Position numbers and translations under genes: made by a program. Below the pieces are notes generated by a model. That model had not been told where the DNA came from, searched no databases, and saw only the letters and a list, made by a program, of their open reading frames with translations. Source: a virus. From it: a stretch of DNA of 20,723 nt. Below, one piece after another: positions 12,839 through 20,640 of this stretch (positions are counted from its first letter, which is position 1; every line of letters starts with the position of its first letter). Location: positions 1-20,723 of IMG/VR virus record IMGVR_UViG_3300033053_000054, one strand, 5' to 3'.

Positions 12839-14905
12839 ATGCAACTCGAACTATTCCTCGACCTCGAAACCTACTGTGAAACGCCAATTAAAAACGGTAC
12901 GCACGCCTACAGCGAAAACGCTGAAGTGATGATTTTCGCCTGGGCTTTAAACGATGGCGAAGTGCACGTTGAAGATTTAACAGCAGCACCGATGAGCAAA
13001 GAGCTAGTTGCCCTTTTGCACAACCCATCTGTAAAGCTCATTGCTCACAATTCTGGCTTCGACCGTACTGTTTTACGCTATGCAATGCCCCAGTACGATC
13101 TGAAAATCGAACGTTGGGAAGACACGATGGTTCAAGCATTAAGCCATTCACTACCTGGTGCATTAGGCTCACTTTGTGAAATCTTCAACATTGACCAGGA
13201 CAAAGCAAAAGACAAAGCCGGTAAGCAATTAATTCAGCTGTTCTGCAAACCGCAACCTGCAAACCGCAAAGAGCGTCGTGCTACCCGGGAAACACATCCT
13301 GAAAAATGGGCTGAGTTTTTGGCATATGCAAAAAACGATATTTTGGCTATGCGTGAATTGCGTAAAAAGATGCCGAAATGGAATTACCGCAATTCGGAAT
13401 TAGCACTCTGGCATCTGGACCAGAAGATTAACGACCGAGGCGTGTGCATCGATCTTGACCTCGTTCACTGTGCGATTGAAGCGGTAGACAGAGCGCAAAA
13501 AGGTTTAGCAAAACAAACGAAGGAAATGACCAATGGCGAAGTCGAAGCTGCCACTCAACGAGATGCAATGCTCAAGCACATCCTTAACGCTCACGGAGTT
13601 TCTTTGCCTGACATGCAGAAATCCACCCTCGAGCGACGCCTTAATGATGATTCGCTCCCTATTGCAGTCCGAGAACTTCTTGCAATCCGGTTGCAAGCAT
13701 CGACTACGAGTACGGCCAAATACAAAGCGCTTGCTCTTGGTACAAACACCGATGGGCGACTCCGCGGAACTTTACAGTTCAATGGCGCGAGCCGCACGGG
13801 ACGCTGGGCAGGACGTCTATTTCAACCGCAGAATCTACCTAGACCGGCTTTAAAACAGTCTGTAATTGATGAAGGCATTGAAACTTTAAAGATCGGCTGC
13901 GCCGACCTGTTCTATGAAAACGTCATGGAACTGACTTCATCTGCTATCCGTGGATGCATCCAGGCCCCTGAAGGCAAAAAGCTTTGCATCACAGACTTAT
14001 CAAATATTGAAGGTCGCGGTTTGGCTTGGCTTGCCGGTGAAGAATGGAAAAACCAAGCCTTCCGTGATTTTGACAATGGCACCGGGCATGACCTTTATAA
14101 ATTGGCATATGCAAAATCTTTTGGCGTATCCCCGGAAAACGTAGACAAAGAACAACGCCAGGTCGGTAAGGTCCAAGAACTTGCATTAGGTTATGAAGGC
14201 GGCGTTGGTGCATTCCTGACTTTCGCATCCGCATATGGTTTAGACCTCGATGCAATGGCAAACCAAGCGATTGACAATATCGACCAAGGCATCATGAACG
14301 AAGCAATTCGCGCATGGGAATGGCATAAAAAAGAACGTCGCAATACTTTCGGATTGAAACGCGAAACCTGGCTTGTATGCGATTCGTTTAAACGCTCATG
14401 GCGTTATGCACACCCGAACATCTCCGCATGGTGGTCAGAATTAAAGAACACAGCAATTTTAGCTTTGACCAATCCAGGTAAGGCATATCCATGCCGCAAA
14501 GTGTTCATGATGAAAAAAGGCTCTTGGCTTTTAATCAAACTGCCGAGCGGTCGCTTCCTTTGTTACCCAGGTGCACGTGCGGAAGACGATGGCCGTATCT
14601 CATACATGGGAAATAACCAGTACACCCGCAAATGGGAAAGACTTTATACCTACGGCGGGAAATTAGCCGAGAACATCACACAGGCATTTTCACGTGACGT
14701 ACTGGCTTACAACATGCCGGAAATTGAATCTGAAGGTTATGAAATCGTTTTGTCTGTTCACGATGAAGTAATTACCGAAGCACCAGATTCACCCGAATTT
14801 AATCACGAACACTTATCAAAACTGCTTGCGACCAATCCCGAATGGGCCAGCGATTTGCCATTGGCGGCAGCCGGTTTTGAATCTTACAGATATAAAAAGG
14901 ACTAA
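12839..14905 (+). CDS. Family A DNA polymerase with 3'-5' exonuclease domain
   Basis: A 688-residue phage replicative polymerase of the Pol I family, without the 5'-3' nuclease domain. The DnaQ-like proofreading domain is intact: LDLETY (Asp8, Glu10), AHNSGFD (Asp75) and YAKND (Tyr163, Asp167). The polymerase domain shows GASRTGRW with QPQNLPRP (317-335), motif A ITDLSNIEGR (Asp386), motif B RQVGKVQELALGYEGG (Arg440, Lys444, Tyr452) and motif C SVHDEV (His641, Asp642). All catalytic residues are present. It should extend primers made by the Prim-Pol/helicase of the opposite operon. GAGG lies 10 bases before the ATG. The next gene starts 5 bases after its stop. Confidence 0.95.
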   Translation: MQLELFLDLETYCETPIKNGTHAYSENAEVMIFAWALNDGEVHVEDLTAAPMSKELVALLHNPSVKLIAHNSGFDRTVLRYAMPQYDLKIERWEDTMVQALSHSLPGALGSLCEIFNIDQDKAKDKAGKQLIQLFCKPQPANRKERRATRETHPEKWAEFLAYAKNDILAMRELRKKMPKWNYRNSELALWHLDQKINDRGVCIDLDLVHCAIEAVDRAQKGLAKQTKEMTNGEVEAATQRDAMLKHILNAHGVSLPDMQKSTLERRLNDDSLPIAVRELLAIRLQASTTSTAKYKALALGTNTDGRLRGTLQFNGASRTGRWAGRLFQPQNLPRPALKQSVIDEGIETLKIGCADLFYENVMELTSSAIRGCIQAPEGKKLCITDLSNIEGRGLAWLAGEEWKNQAFRDFDNGTGHDLYKLAYAKSFGVSPENVDKEQRQVGKVQELALGYEGGVGAFLTFASAYGLDLDAMANQAIDNIDQGIMNEAIRAWEWHKKERRNTFGLKRETWLVCDSFKRSWRYAHPNISAWWSELKNTAILALTNPGKAYPCRKVFMMKKGSWLLIKLPSGRFLCYPGARAEDDGRISYMGNNQYTRKWERLYTYGGKLAENITQAFSRDVLAYNMPEIESEGYEIVLSVHDEVITEAPDSPEFNHEHLSKLLATNPEWASDLPLAAAGFESYRYKKD

Positions 14906-14909
14906 TGAA

Positions 14910-15728
14910 ATGAAGCACATTATTTGCTACTCCGGGGGACACAGCAGCGCACTGGTGGCGATTGAGGTAACACGTCGTTTCGGGAAGGAAAATGTAATCC
15001 TCGTAAATCACGACATTAATACAAATGTCGAGCTGCCGGACGTAAAACGTTTTAAGAAGAGCATCGCTCAGTATCTAGGATTGCCGATTACTTATGTGAA
15101 TATCCAAGGTCTCGAAGCAAGTGAACTGCCGGATCAATTCGAAGTAGTCAAAAAAGCAAAGGCGTTTAAGGTCGGCAACGGCACGGAGCTGTGCACAAGC
15201 CGCCTTAAAACAGAACCTTTCGTGAATTACTTGAATCAGAATTTTCCAAATAAAAATTGCGTTATCTATTACGGATTTGATGCGGAGGAAAAAGACAGGA
15301 TTCAGCGCCGATCAAGCATTTTGGCATCTATGGGGTATAGATCCGAATTCCCTTTAGCTTTTTGGAAAGAACGGACAATTTTCCAAACTATCGAGGTCGG
15401 CATCAACCCCCCAGCTCAGTACGACCAATTCAAGCATGCAAACTGCATTGGTTGTCTAAAAGCGGGCCGTCAACACTGGTACATCGTTTACTGCCAAAGA
15501 CCAGACATCTTTGCCAAGGCCAAGGATGCAGAGGATTACATCGGGTATTCCATCGATCCTGATTTCTACTTGGACGAGATGGAAGAAAGTTTCGAGAAGA
15601 TGAAACAGGTAGACATCCCCCAGACTGAACACATTAAACACCAGACATTCTGGGCCAAGGTAAGAAAAGCAGGAATCAACCTGCCGGAAGATGCCAGAGC
15701 CAAAAGACCTTGTGAGTGCGTTTTTTAA
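14910..15728 (+). CDS. PAPS reductase / PP-loop family protein
   Basis: A 272-residue protein with the PP-loop ATP-pyrophosphatase motif YSGGHSSA (7-14) near its start, as in phosphoadenosine-phosphosulfate reductases, DndC and QueC. Other features are an LVNHDINT strand end, ELCTSRLK (Cys95) and Cys pairs C179-x2-C182 (NCIGCLKAG) and C268-x-C270 at the C-terminus (RPCECVF), possibly an Fe-S or zinc site. Phage members of this family lie in replication or modification modules and their substrates are mostly unproven; adenylation-driven modification of a nucleotide, or sulfur transfer, is possible. The true start (14910) follows AAAGGA at 8 bases; earlier in-frame starts lie in the polymerase. 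Confidence 0.85.
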   Translation: MKHIICYSGGHSSALVAIEVTRRFGKENVILVNHDINTNVELPDVKRFKKSIAQYLGLPITYVNIQGLEASELPDQFEVVKKAKAFKVGNGTELCTSRLKTEPFVNYLNQNFPNKNCVIYYGFDAEEKDRIQRRSSILASMGYRSEFPLAFWKERTIFQTIEVGINPPAQYDQFKHANCIGCLKAGRQHWYIVYCQRPDIFAKAKDAEDYIGYSIDPDFYLDEMEESFEKMKQVDIPQTEHIKHQTFWAKVRKAGINLPEDARAKRPCECVF

Positions 15729-15730
15729 CC

Positions 15731-15994
15731 ATGCGCGAATCCCAAATTGAAAAAACCCTGGTGCAGCAAGTTAAAGCACGGGGCGGTGAAGTTAGAAAAG
15801 TGAAATGGATCGGTCGAAACAGTGCCCCAGACCGGTTGGTGATGATCAAGGGCAATTCGTTTTGGGCAGAGCTTAAAGCACCGGGTGAAAAGCCTACCCC
15901 TGCCCAAGCACGTGAGCATGAGCGCATGCGAAACATGGGTCAACGGATTGAAGTAATAGATTCAATTGAACAAATACAGGAATTATTGAAATGA
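15731..15994 (+). CDS. VRR-NUC domain nuclease
   Basis: An 87-residue stand-alone VRR-NUC nuclease of the PD-(D/E)XK superfamily. Asp34 (SAPDRLV), Glu47-x-Lys49 (WAELKAPG) and Gln59 (TPAQ) are the expected catalytic set. Single-domain phage members cut branched DNA such as Holliday junctions and usually neighbour an SNF2 helicase, as here (18000-19391). The ATG lies 2 bases after the PP-loop gene; an earlier in-frame start would lie inside that gene. There is no clear ribosome site, so translation is probably coupled. Its stop overlaps the next ATG in ATGA. Confidence 0.92.
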   Translation: MRESQIEKTLVQQVKARGGEVRKVKWIGRNSAPDRLVMIKGNSFWAELKAPGEKPTPAQAREHERMRNMGQRIEVIDSIEQIQELLK

Positions 15995-16230
15995 AAAACA
16001 AAATTACCGATGTGCATAACATCTTGATGGCACAGCTTGAAGCACTTAGCGATTTAACTGACGCTGATGGTAAAGAACTGCCAGCAGCTCAAATCGAACA
16101 ACGTTTTAAGCAAGCAAAAATGGTAAACGATACGGCAGCTCAGATCGTAGCGGTGAACCAGCTGGTAATTGATGCACAAAAGATATTACCACCTGAAAGC
16201 AGTACAGTACCCGCGCTAATCGGAGGCTAA
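15991..16230 (+). CDS. Small helical phage protein
   Basis: A 79-residue, almost fully helical protein (MKNKITDVHNILMAQLEALS at the start). Ala- and Gln-rich helices fill residues 8-65 and a Pro-containing tail follows. It shares a 4-base ATGA overlap with the VRR-NUC gene and has AGGA upstream. Proteins of this size appear at this spot in related phages; function is unknown. It may be an accessory to the nuclease, inferred from coupling only. Confidence 0.7.
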   Translation: MKNKITDVHNILMAQLEALSDLTDADGKELPAAQIEQRFKQAKMVNDTAAQIVAVNQLVIDAQKILPPESSTVPALIGG

Positions 16231-16233
16231 ATC

Positions 16234-16950
16234 ATGGGCCGTTCTTTTGCATACTCAGATGAAGAACTTCGGTTTCTAAAAGCAAATTGCAAAATGCTAC
16301 GTAATGAATTGCATGCTCAATTTCAAGAAAAGTTCAACCGCGAAGTGACATTGGCCGCGTTGAATTCAGTGTGCAAAAGAAACGGATGGCATTCAGGGCG
16401 TAAATCAAAAGGCGGCTCGCATTACGCACCTGAAGTCATCCAGTTCATTAGTGATAACCGCGCAATGCCACGTGAAGAATTGAAAGATATGGTAAATGCA
16501 AAATTTAATCTCGATATGACCTACAAAGGCCTTACTAGCCTTTGTCGTCGCCAAAGATTTACTACTGGTCGTAAAGGTCATTTCGGTGAGCATGACGGAT
16601 GGCGTCAAAGCGTTCAATTCAAAACGCAGCCGATCGGGTATGAAACAAGGCCCGACAAACGTGGCCGTGTTTACGTCAAAGTTGCAATGCCAAGTGAATA
16701 CCGCTTAAAGCACCACGTGATCTGGGAACAGCATTTCGGACTTATCCCTGAAAACCACGTGATTGTCTTTAAGGATGGTGATGACACCAATTTTCACCCG
16801 AACAATTTAATCGCGGTTCACCGCGGCGCAATTGGCACATTGAACCGCAGATACAAGCCTCAACAAGCGGATAAAGAAATCAAGCCATTGCTTTTAACCA
16901 TGGCGCAAATTGACCACAAGATTTACCAGAAGGAAAACGCAAATGCCTAA
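16234..16950 (+). CDS. HNH-like protein with two N-terminal DNA-binding repeats
   Basis: A 238-residue protein. Residues 7-58 and 63-114 are two copies of one module (Y-x-E-E, FL or FI, N, M-x-R-x-E-L, F-x-x-KF, then CKR or CRR and a GRK end), likely helix-turn-helix DNA-binding units. Residues about 145-205 resemble the HNH_3 domain: KHHVIWEQHFG (His160, His161), IPENHVIVFKDGDD and FHPNNLIAVHRG. The position where HNH_3 proteins have the first catalytic His (V-x-H-x-D) carries Phe179, so nuclease activity is doubtful. GGAGG lies 7 bases before the ATG. The next gene is a paralogue that starts within its last codons. Confidence 0.82.
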   Translation: MGRSFAYSDEELRFLKANCKMLRNELHAQFQEKFNREVTLAALNSVCKRNGWHSGRKSKGGSHYAPEVIQFISDNRAMPREELKDMVNAKFNLDMTYKGLTSLCRRQRFTTGRKGHFGEHDGWRQSVQFKTQPIGYETRPDKRGRVYVKVAMPSEYRLKHHVIWEQHFGLIPENHVIVFKDGDDTNFHPNNLIAVHRGAIGTLNRRYKPQQADKEIKPLLLTMAQIDHKIYQKENANA

Positions 16951-17539
16951 AGGAATCCGCTTGGTTTATACCGATGAAATGGTTGCATTTCTGCATGAAC
17001 ATAAAACCATGCTTCGTGAAGAAATGGCCTCTCTTTTCAATGAGAAGTTTGGGACAAATATCTCAACGGATAGCGTAAAAGCAAAATGCTTACGCATGGG
17101 ATTAAAGACAGGTCGAACAGGACGAATTGAAAAAGGCAATAAACCTTGGAATACCGGCACAAAAGGCTTAATGAAAGCCAATGTGACTACCTTCAAGAAA
17201 GGAAACAAACCTTGCAATGTAAAACCCGTCGGCTATGAGCGAATCACTAAAGACGGCTACATCGAAGTGAAAATTTCCGAACCGAATGTCTTTGAAATGA
17301 AGCACCGCCACATATGGCAACTTGCACATGGCCCAATTCCAAAAGGTCATGTAATCGTTTTCAAGAATACGAACAAACAAGATTGCCGGATTGAGAATCT
17401 GGAAATTATCACTCGCGGTGAACTTGCCCGATTAAACCAGTCTTATAAACACCTGGTTACACCAGAAACAAACGAAGCGTGTGTAACTATGGCAAAAATC
17501 AAGCACCGCGTACACCAATTTGAAAAAGGAAATATTTAA
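16943..17539 (+). CDS. HNH-like protein, paralogue of the preceding gene
   Basis: A 198-residue protein with one copy of the N-terminal module (VYTDEMVAFLHEHKTMLREE to TGRTGR, residues 7-55), a basic linker with two KGNKPWN/KGNKPCN repeats, and a C-terminal HNH_3-like domain (MKHRHIWQLAHGPIPKGHVI, then VFKNTNKQD and ENLEIITRGELARLN). As in its neighbour, the canonical first HNH His is replaced by Phe. Tandem duplication of the ancestral gene followed by loss of one module is the simplest history. The ATG overlaps the previous gene by 8 bases with AAGGA upstream. It may be a homing-type nuclease, an inactive DNA binder or a regulator. Confidence 0.82.
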   Translation: MPKGIRLVYTDEMVAFLHEHKTMLREEMASLFNEKFGTNISTDSVKAKCLRMGLKTGRTGRIEKGNKPWNTGTKGLMKANVTTFKKGNKPCNVKPVGYERITKDGYIEVKISEPNVFEMKHRHIWQLAHGPIPKGHVIVFKNTNKQDCRIENLEIITRGELARLNQSYKHLVTPETNEACVTMAKIKHRVHQFEKGNI

Positions 17540-17835
17540 TGGATATTGAAAAGTTAAAAAATCGCTGTGGTTATTCTGGTAAATCTCAGCAATGGCAATA
17601 TGGATTTGATTTGGCTATTCGTGAAATGCAAGCCGCCAATGCCCAAGCGGTGCCGGAAGGGTTTGTTTTGGTTAAAGACAAACCTGTTGCCTACATGGTT
17701 CAGAATAAATTCTGGAATGGTGAATTTGAAGTAAAGCTATTAAGTGAAATGCCTGAGCCGGAATTTGATGGTGATTCTTATGATATTGAGATTCCACTCT
17801 ATGCAATCGAAGCCCAGGAGCAAGCCAATGACTAA
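17539..17835 (+). CDS. Hypothetical phage protein
   Basis: A 98-residue acidic protein. It begins with a helix (MDIEKLKNRCGYSGKSQQWQ), then PEGFVLVKDKPVAYMVQNKF and an acidic stretch ending in PLYAIEAQEQAND. The VPEGFVLV and PVAYMV pieces recall short variable proteins often found in phage accessory zones; no function known. Its ATG shares one base with the preceding stop (TAATG). The last eight codons and the ribosome site for the following gene are nearly identical to the end of that following gene, see the repeat at 17809 and 17981. Confidence 0.7.
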   Translation: MDIEKLKNRCGYSGKSQQWQYGFDLAIREMQAANAQAVPEGFVLVKDKPVAYMVQNKFWNGEFEVKLLSEMPEPEFDGDSYDIEIPLYAIEAQEQAND

Positions 17836-18004
17836 ATGTGATAGTTGCGGAAATGAAAATTTTTTATTGCTGACTCGTCAAAATCCGAAAGGTCAGAAAG
17901 GTATTTTTCACTGTGAGCAATGCACCGGTGCGCTGGTTGATAATGTCGGTGAGGCACTTGTTGAAGATATTTGCGGTGGTGAAGCACAGGAGCAATCCAA
18001 TGAC
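17809..18004 (+). repeat. Duplicated gene junction flanking the zinc-finger gene
   Basis: Bases 17809-17832 and 17981-18004 match at 22 of 24 positions. Both contain the C-terminal codons for EAQEQ, an AGGAG ribosome site and the ATG of the next gene. The zinc-finger gene (17828-18010) lies exactly between the copies, as if it were a removable cassette. Confidence 0.85.
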
Positions 18005-18010
18005 AGCTAA
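17828..18010 (+). CDS. Small zinc-finger phage protein
   Basis: A 60-residue protein with Cys4-x2-Cys7 and Cys29-x2-Cys32 (MTKCDSCGNENF and FHCEQCTG), a classic four-cysteine zinc ribbon, followed by an acidic tail ending EAQEQSNDS. AGGAG lies 7 bases before the ATG, which overlaps the end of the upstream gene by 8 bases. Small zinc ribbons of this sort can bind nucleic acid or act as protein adaptors; no specific role can be assigned. The junction sequences before and after it are near-identical, implying insertion or duplication by recombination. Confidence 0.72.
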   Translation: MTKCDSCGNENFLLLTRQNPKGQKGIFHCEQCTGALVDNVGEALVEDICGGEAQEQSNDS

Positions 18011-19391
18011 ACCCTTCAATGCCCGCCCTTACCAACACGCGATTATCGAGCATATTCTCGATAATCCGCGCTGCGGTGTCTTTGCTGGCATGGGTATGGG
18101 CAAGACTTCCTCTACCCTAACTGCTTTAGAAATTCTGGAAATGTTAGAACCGGGTCCGGCTCTTGTTGTTGCCCCCTTGCGGGTAGCAGCGAGCACTTGG
18201 CCGGATGAAGCAAAGAAATGGCAGCATCTGGAAAATTTAAAAGTGGTTGCGATTATCGGTACGCCTAAAGAACGCGAAGCAGCACTTCGCCAGAAAGCGC
18301 ATGTTTATACGATCAACTATGAAAATTTACCATGGTTGGTTGAACACCTGGGTAGCAAGTGGCCTTTCACCAAAGTGGTCGCTGATGAAAGCACAAAGCT
18401 AAAAGGGTTCCGTGTAAGCCAGGGTTCAAAACGTGCGAAGGCTTTGGGCAAAGTTGCTCATAAATATGTGAAACGATTTATCGCTTTGACCGGAACGCCT
18501 GCCCCCAATGGCTTAAAGGACTTATGGGGTCAGACTTGGTTTTTAGATCGTGGCAACCGTCTTGGTACCAGTTTCAATGCTTTTACCTCCCGCTGGTTCC
18601 AGTCTATTCAGGTCGGTGCAGATCGCCATGCTGTTCAGCTTGTACCGTTCAAACATTCACAGGCTGAGATTCACAGCAAGCTGACTGATATTTGCATATC
18701 GCTTGAAGCTAAAGACCATTTCGATATTGACGAACCAATTGTGAACGTCATTGAGGTTGAGCTGACTGGTAAAGCCCGAAAGGTCTATGACGAAATGGAA
18801 AACGAAATGTTCATTGAGCTTTCAGACACCATTGAAGTCGAAGCTTTTAACGCCGCATCCAAAACTATGAAGTGTTTGCAAATTGCCAGTGGCTCACTGT
18901 ACACCGATGAAAATGGATCATGGGAACCTATTCATGATTTAAAAATTCAGGCTTTGGAATCAATCATTGAAGAAGCCGCAGGCATGCCAGTACTCGTTTC
19001 ATACCACTGGAAAAGTGACCTTGAACGATTGCTTAGGGCATTCCCCCAAGGCAGACACCTGGATAAAAATCCAAAAACAATCAGCGACTGGAATAAAGGG
19101 AAAATCCCCGTGATGTTTGCCCATCCGCAAAGTGCGGGCCACGGACTGAATTTACAGGATGGCGGCAATATCCTGGTGTTCTTTTCCCATTGGTGGAACC
19201 TCGAAGAATACCAACAAATTATTGAACGTATTGGGCCAACACGCCAGGCGCAGGCCGGACATGATAGACCGGTATTCATTCACCACATTGTTGCCAAAGG
19301 TACTATGGATTTAGTGGTAATGGAGCGCAGAGAGTCAAAACGAGAAGTGCAGGATTTATTAATGGAGGCTATGAAAAAGAAATGTGCATAG
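18000..19391 (+). CDS. SNF2-family DEAD/DEAH helicase
   Basis: A 463-residue SNF2-type superfamily 2 translocase. Residues 9-13 RPYQH begin the helicase core; Walker A is AGMGMGKTSS (29-38), motif II is VVADEST (Asp129, Glu130), motif III is ALTGTPAPN (162-170), and the second lobe ends with WNLEEYQQIIERIGPTRQAQ, motifs V and VI. It would remodel DNA or strip proteins ahead of replication or recombination; phage members typically accompany a VRR-NUC nuclease and Pol I, as here. The ATG at 18000 overlaps the zinc-finger gene by 11 bases and has AGGAG at 7 bases; the longer frame upstream lies within that gene. Confidence 0.92.
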   Translation: MTAKPFNARPYQHAIIEHILDNPRCGVFAGMGMGKTSSTLTALEILEMLEPGPALVVAPLRVAASTWPDEAKKWQHLENLKVVAIIGTPKEREAALRQKAHVYTINYENLPWLVEHLGSKWPFTKVVADESTKLKGFRVSQGSKRAKALGKVAHKYVKRFIALTGTPAPNGLKDLWGQTWFLDRGNRLGTSFNAFTSRWFQSIQVGADRHAVQLVPFKHSQAEIHSKLTDICISLEAKDHFDIDEPIVNVIEVELTGKARKVYDEMENEMFIELSDTIEVEAFNAASKTMKCLQIASGSLYTDENGSWEPIHDLKIQALESIIEEAAGMPVLVSYHWKSDLERLLRAFPQGRHLDKNPKTISDWNKGKIPVMFAHPQSAGHGLNLQDGGNILVFFSHWWNLEEYQQIIERIGPTRQAQAGHDRPVFIHHIVAKGTMDLVVMERRESKREVQDLLMEAMKKKCA

Positions 19392-19453
19392 TAGTTAAAG
19401 AAGATAGCGGGCTGGATGAAGAAACAATTTTAAGTTTGGGAGAGGTGTCGTGA
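19382..19453 (+). CDS. Possible 23-residue coupled miniprotein
   Basis: A frame encoding MCIVVKEDSGLDEETILSLG and three more residues. Its ATG overlaps the helicase stop by 10 bases, and its TGA overlaps the GTG start of the next gene in GTGA, so it would link translation of the two neighbours. No family recognised, no strong ribosome site. It fills exactly the space that would otherwise separate two coupled genes. Confidence 0.4.
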   Translation: MCIVVKEDSGLDEETILSLGEVS

Positions 19454-19701
19454 GCGAAGTTAAAATTATTACAATTACCGAACCGGAATTGGAATCCCTA
19501 ATTGATCGAGTATGCCGTAAAGCTGTTTTAGAGGCTTTCGCGCAGCGGGATGATGAACTGCTCAACATTGAGCAGCTTTGCCAGAAGATACCTGGATTGA
19601 CTCGCCACCTTTTTAAAAAACTGGTTCAACAAGCCAATCTTAAGAATGTCCGCGGAAAATACTCGCTCAACGAAGTTAAAGGCGCTCTGCAATCTCACTA
19701 G
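19450..19701 (+). CDS. Probable excisionase / small helix-turn-helix protein
   Basis: An 83-residue protein. After an N-terminal helix (ELESLIDRVCRKAVLEAF), residues 38-80 (LLNIEQLCQKIPGLTRHLFK, then a basic turn and GKYSLNEVKGAL) resemble the winged-helix, MerR-like fold of excisionases and AlpA-type proteins. It uses GTG, behind GGGAGAGG, and is probably coupled to the mini-frame before it. It ends 26 bases inside the oppositely directed integrase gene; a small HTH protein next to an integrase usually is the directionality factor. A general phage regulator is the alternative. Confidence 0.6.
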   Translation: MSEVKIITITEPELESLIDRVCRKAVLEAFAQRDDELLNIEQLCQKIPGLTRHLFKKLVQQANLKNVRGKYSLNEVKGALQSH

Positions 19702-20626
19702 CGGTGGGATTGTAGTAAACCATTGCCCTTTTAGGGTTGCTCCAACCAAACATTTTACACAGATCAAGTACCGGAATTTTTAAAGCAATTCGTGTTGCCG
19801 CTGTATGCCGGGCATCATGGAATGTAAAGCCATCAAGTCCGGCATCAATCCGAGCTTTCATAAAAGCGGTGCTCACTTCTTGCGGCTTCATGTCAAAAAC
19901 GGACCCAGATTTCTTCTCCCCTATATTCTGTAGAATAGCCACCGCAGATTTGCTTAAAGGCACTTCACGCGGCCTTCCGTTTTTGGTAGTGACCAGTTTA
20001 AGAAATCGTTTTTTAATAAATACATTGTCCCAAGTCAACCCACATATTTCAGCTTGGCGCATGCCCGTCTCAAGAGCGAATAAAAATAGCGAACACATTT
20101 TTTCATCAAGCGCAGCGCACATAGCTTGGATCTCGTGATCTGAAATAATCCGCTCTCTATGGTCAGAATCCTTTGGCATCTTAACGCCTGCCATAGGACT
20201 TTCTTGCAACCAAAGCTTAACTTCTATGCACCAGGTGAAAAACGCACCGAGCACAATCATTTCCCTACGAACAGTCGCACCTTTTACATTCTCTAACCGG
20301 CTTTCACGCCAATTGACTAACATTTCTTTATTGACTTTGACCAGAGGCAAATCACAATCCATATGCTTGAGGATGAAATTGATTTTATCGATTTCTTGTG
20401 TACAACCTTTCTTTTTAACAGTAACGGTGTCTCGATATTGCTCTAATGCTTTTTCAAAGCTGATATGGTCAAAGACCTGTGCTTTTTCATTTCTGAGTGT
20501 TACCTCAGTTTCTTGAGCCCAGGCTTTTGCATCACGCATGGTATCGAAAGTTTTACTTTTAGGCGGGTTTGGTTTGATTCTGACAGTGGCTGTCACCCTG
20601 CCATTACGTTTCTGAAAAGTTGCCAT
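19676..20626 (-). CDS. int: Phage tyrosine integrase
   Basis: A 316-residue tyrosine recombinase that integrates and excises the prophage at att sites. Residues 1-50 are an arm-binding domain (MATFQKRNGRVTATVRI), 55-150 the SAM-like core-binding domain (FEKALEQYRDTVTV), and 160-316 the catalytic domain: Arg190 (TGMRQAE), Lys215 (TTKNGR), His270-x2-Arg273 (FHDARHTAA), Trp295 in place of the second His (FGWSNP) and nucleophile Tyr304 (MVYYNP), nine residues after Trp295 as expected. Complete and intact. It faces the plus-strand operon and overlaps the probable excisionase gene tail to tail. The ribosome site is weak (AGGA 11 bases before the ATG). Confidence 0.95.
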   Translation of the reverse strand: MATFQKRNGRVTATVRIKPNPPKSKTFDTMRDAKAWAQETEVTLRNEKAQVFDHISFEKALEQYRDTVTVKKKGCTQEIDKINFILKHMDCDLPLVKVNKEMLVNWRESRLENVKGATVRREMIVLGAFFTWCIEVKLWLQESPMAGVKMPKDSDHRERIISDHEIQAMCAALDEKMCSLFLFALETGMRQAEICGLTWDNVFIKKRFLKLVTTKNGRPREVPLSKSAVAILQNIGEKKSGSVFDMKPQEVSTAFMKARIDAGLDGFTFHDARHTAATRIALKIPVLDLCKMFGWSNPKRAMVYYNPTASEIAERL

Positions 20627-20640
20627 GTGGGCTTAAATCC

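Noticed and set aside
18947-19279. 110-codon minus-strand frame
   Set aside because: Shadow of the SNF2 helicase C-terminal lobe.
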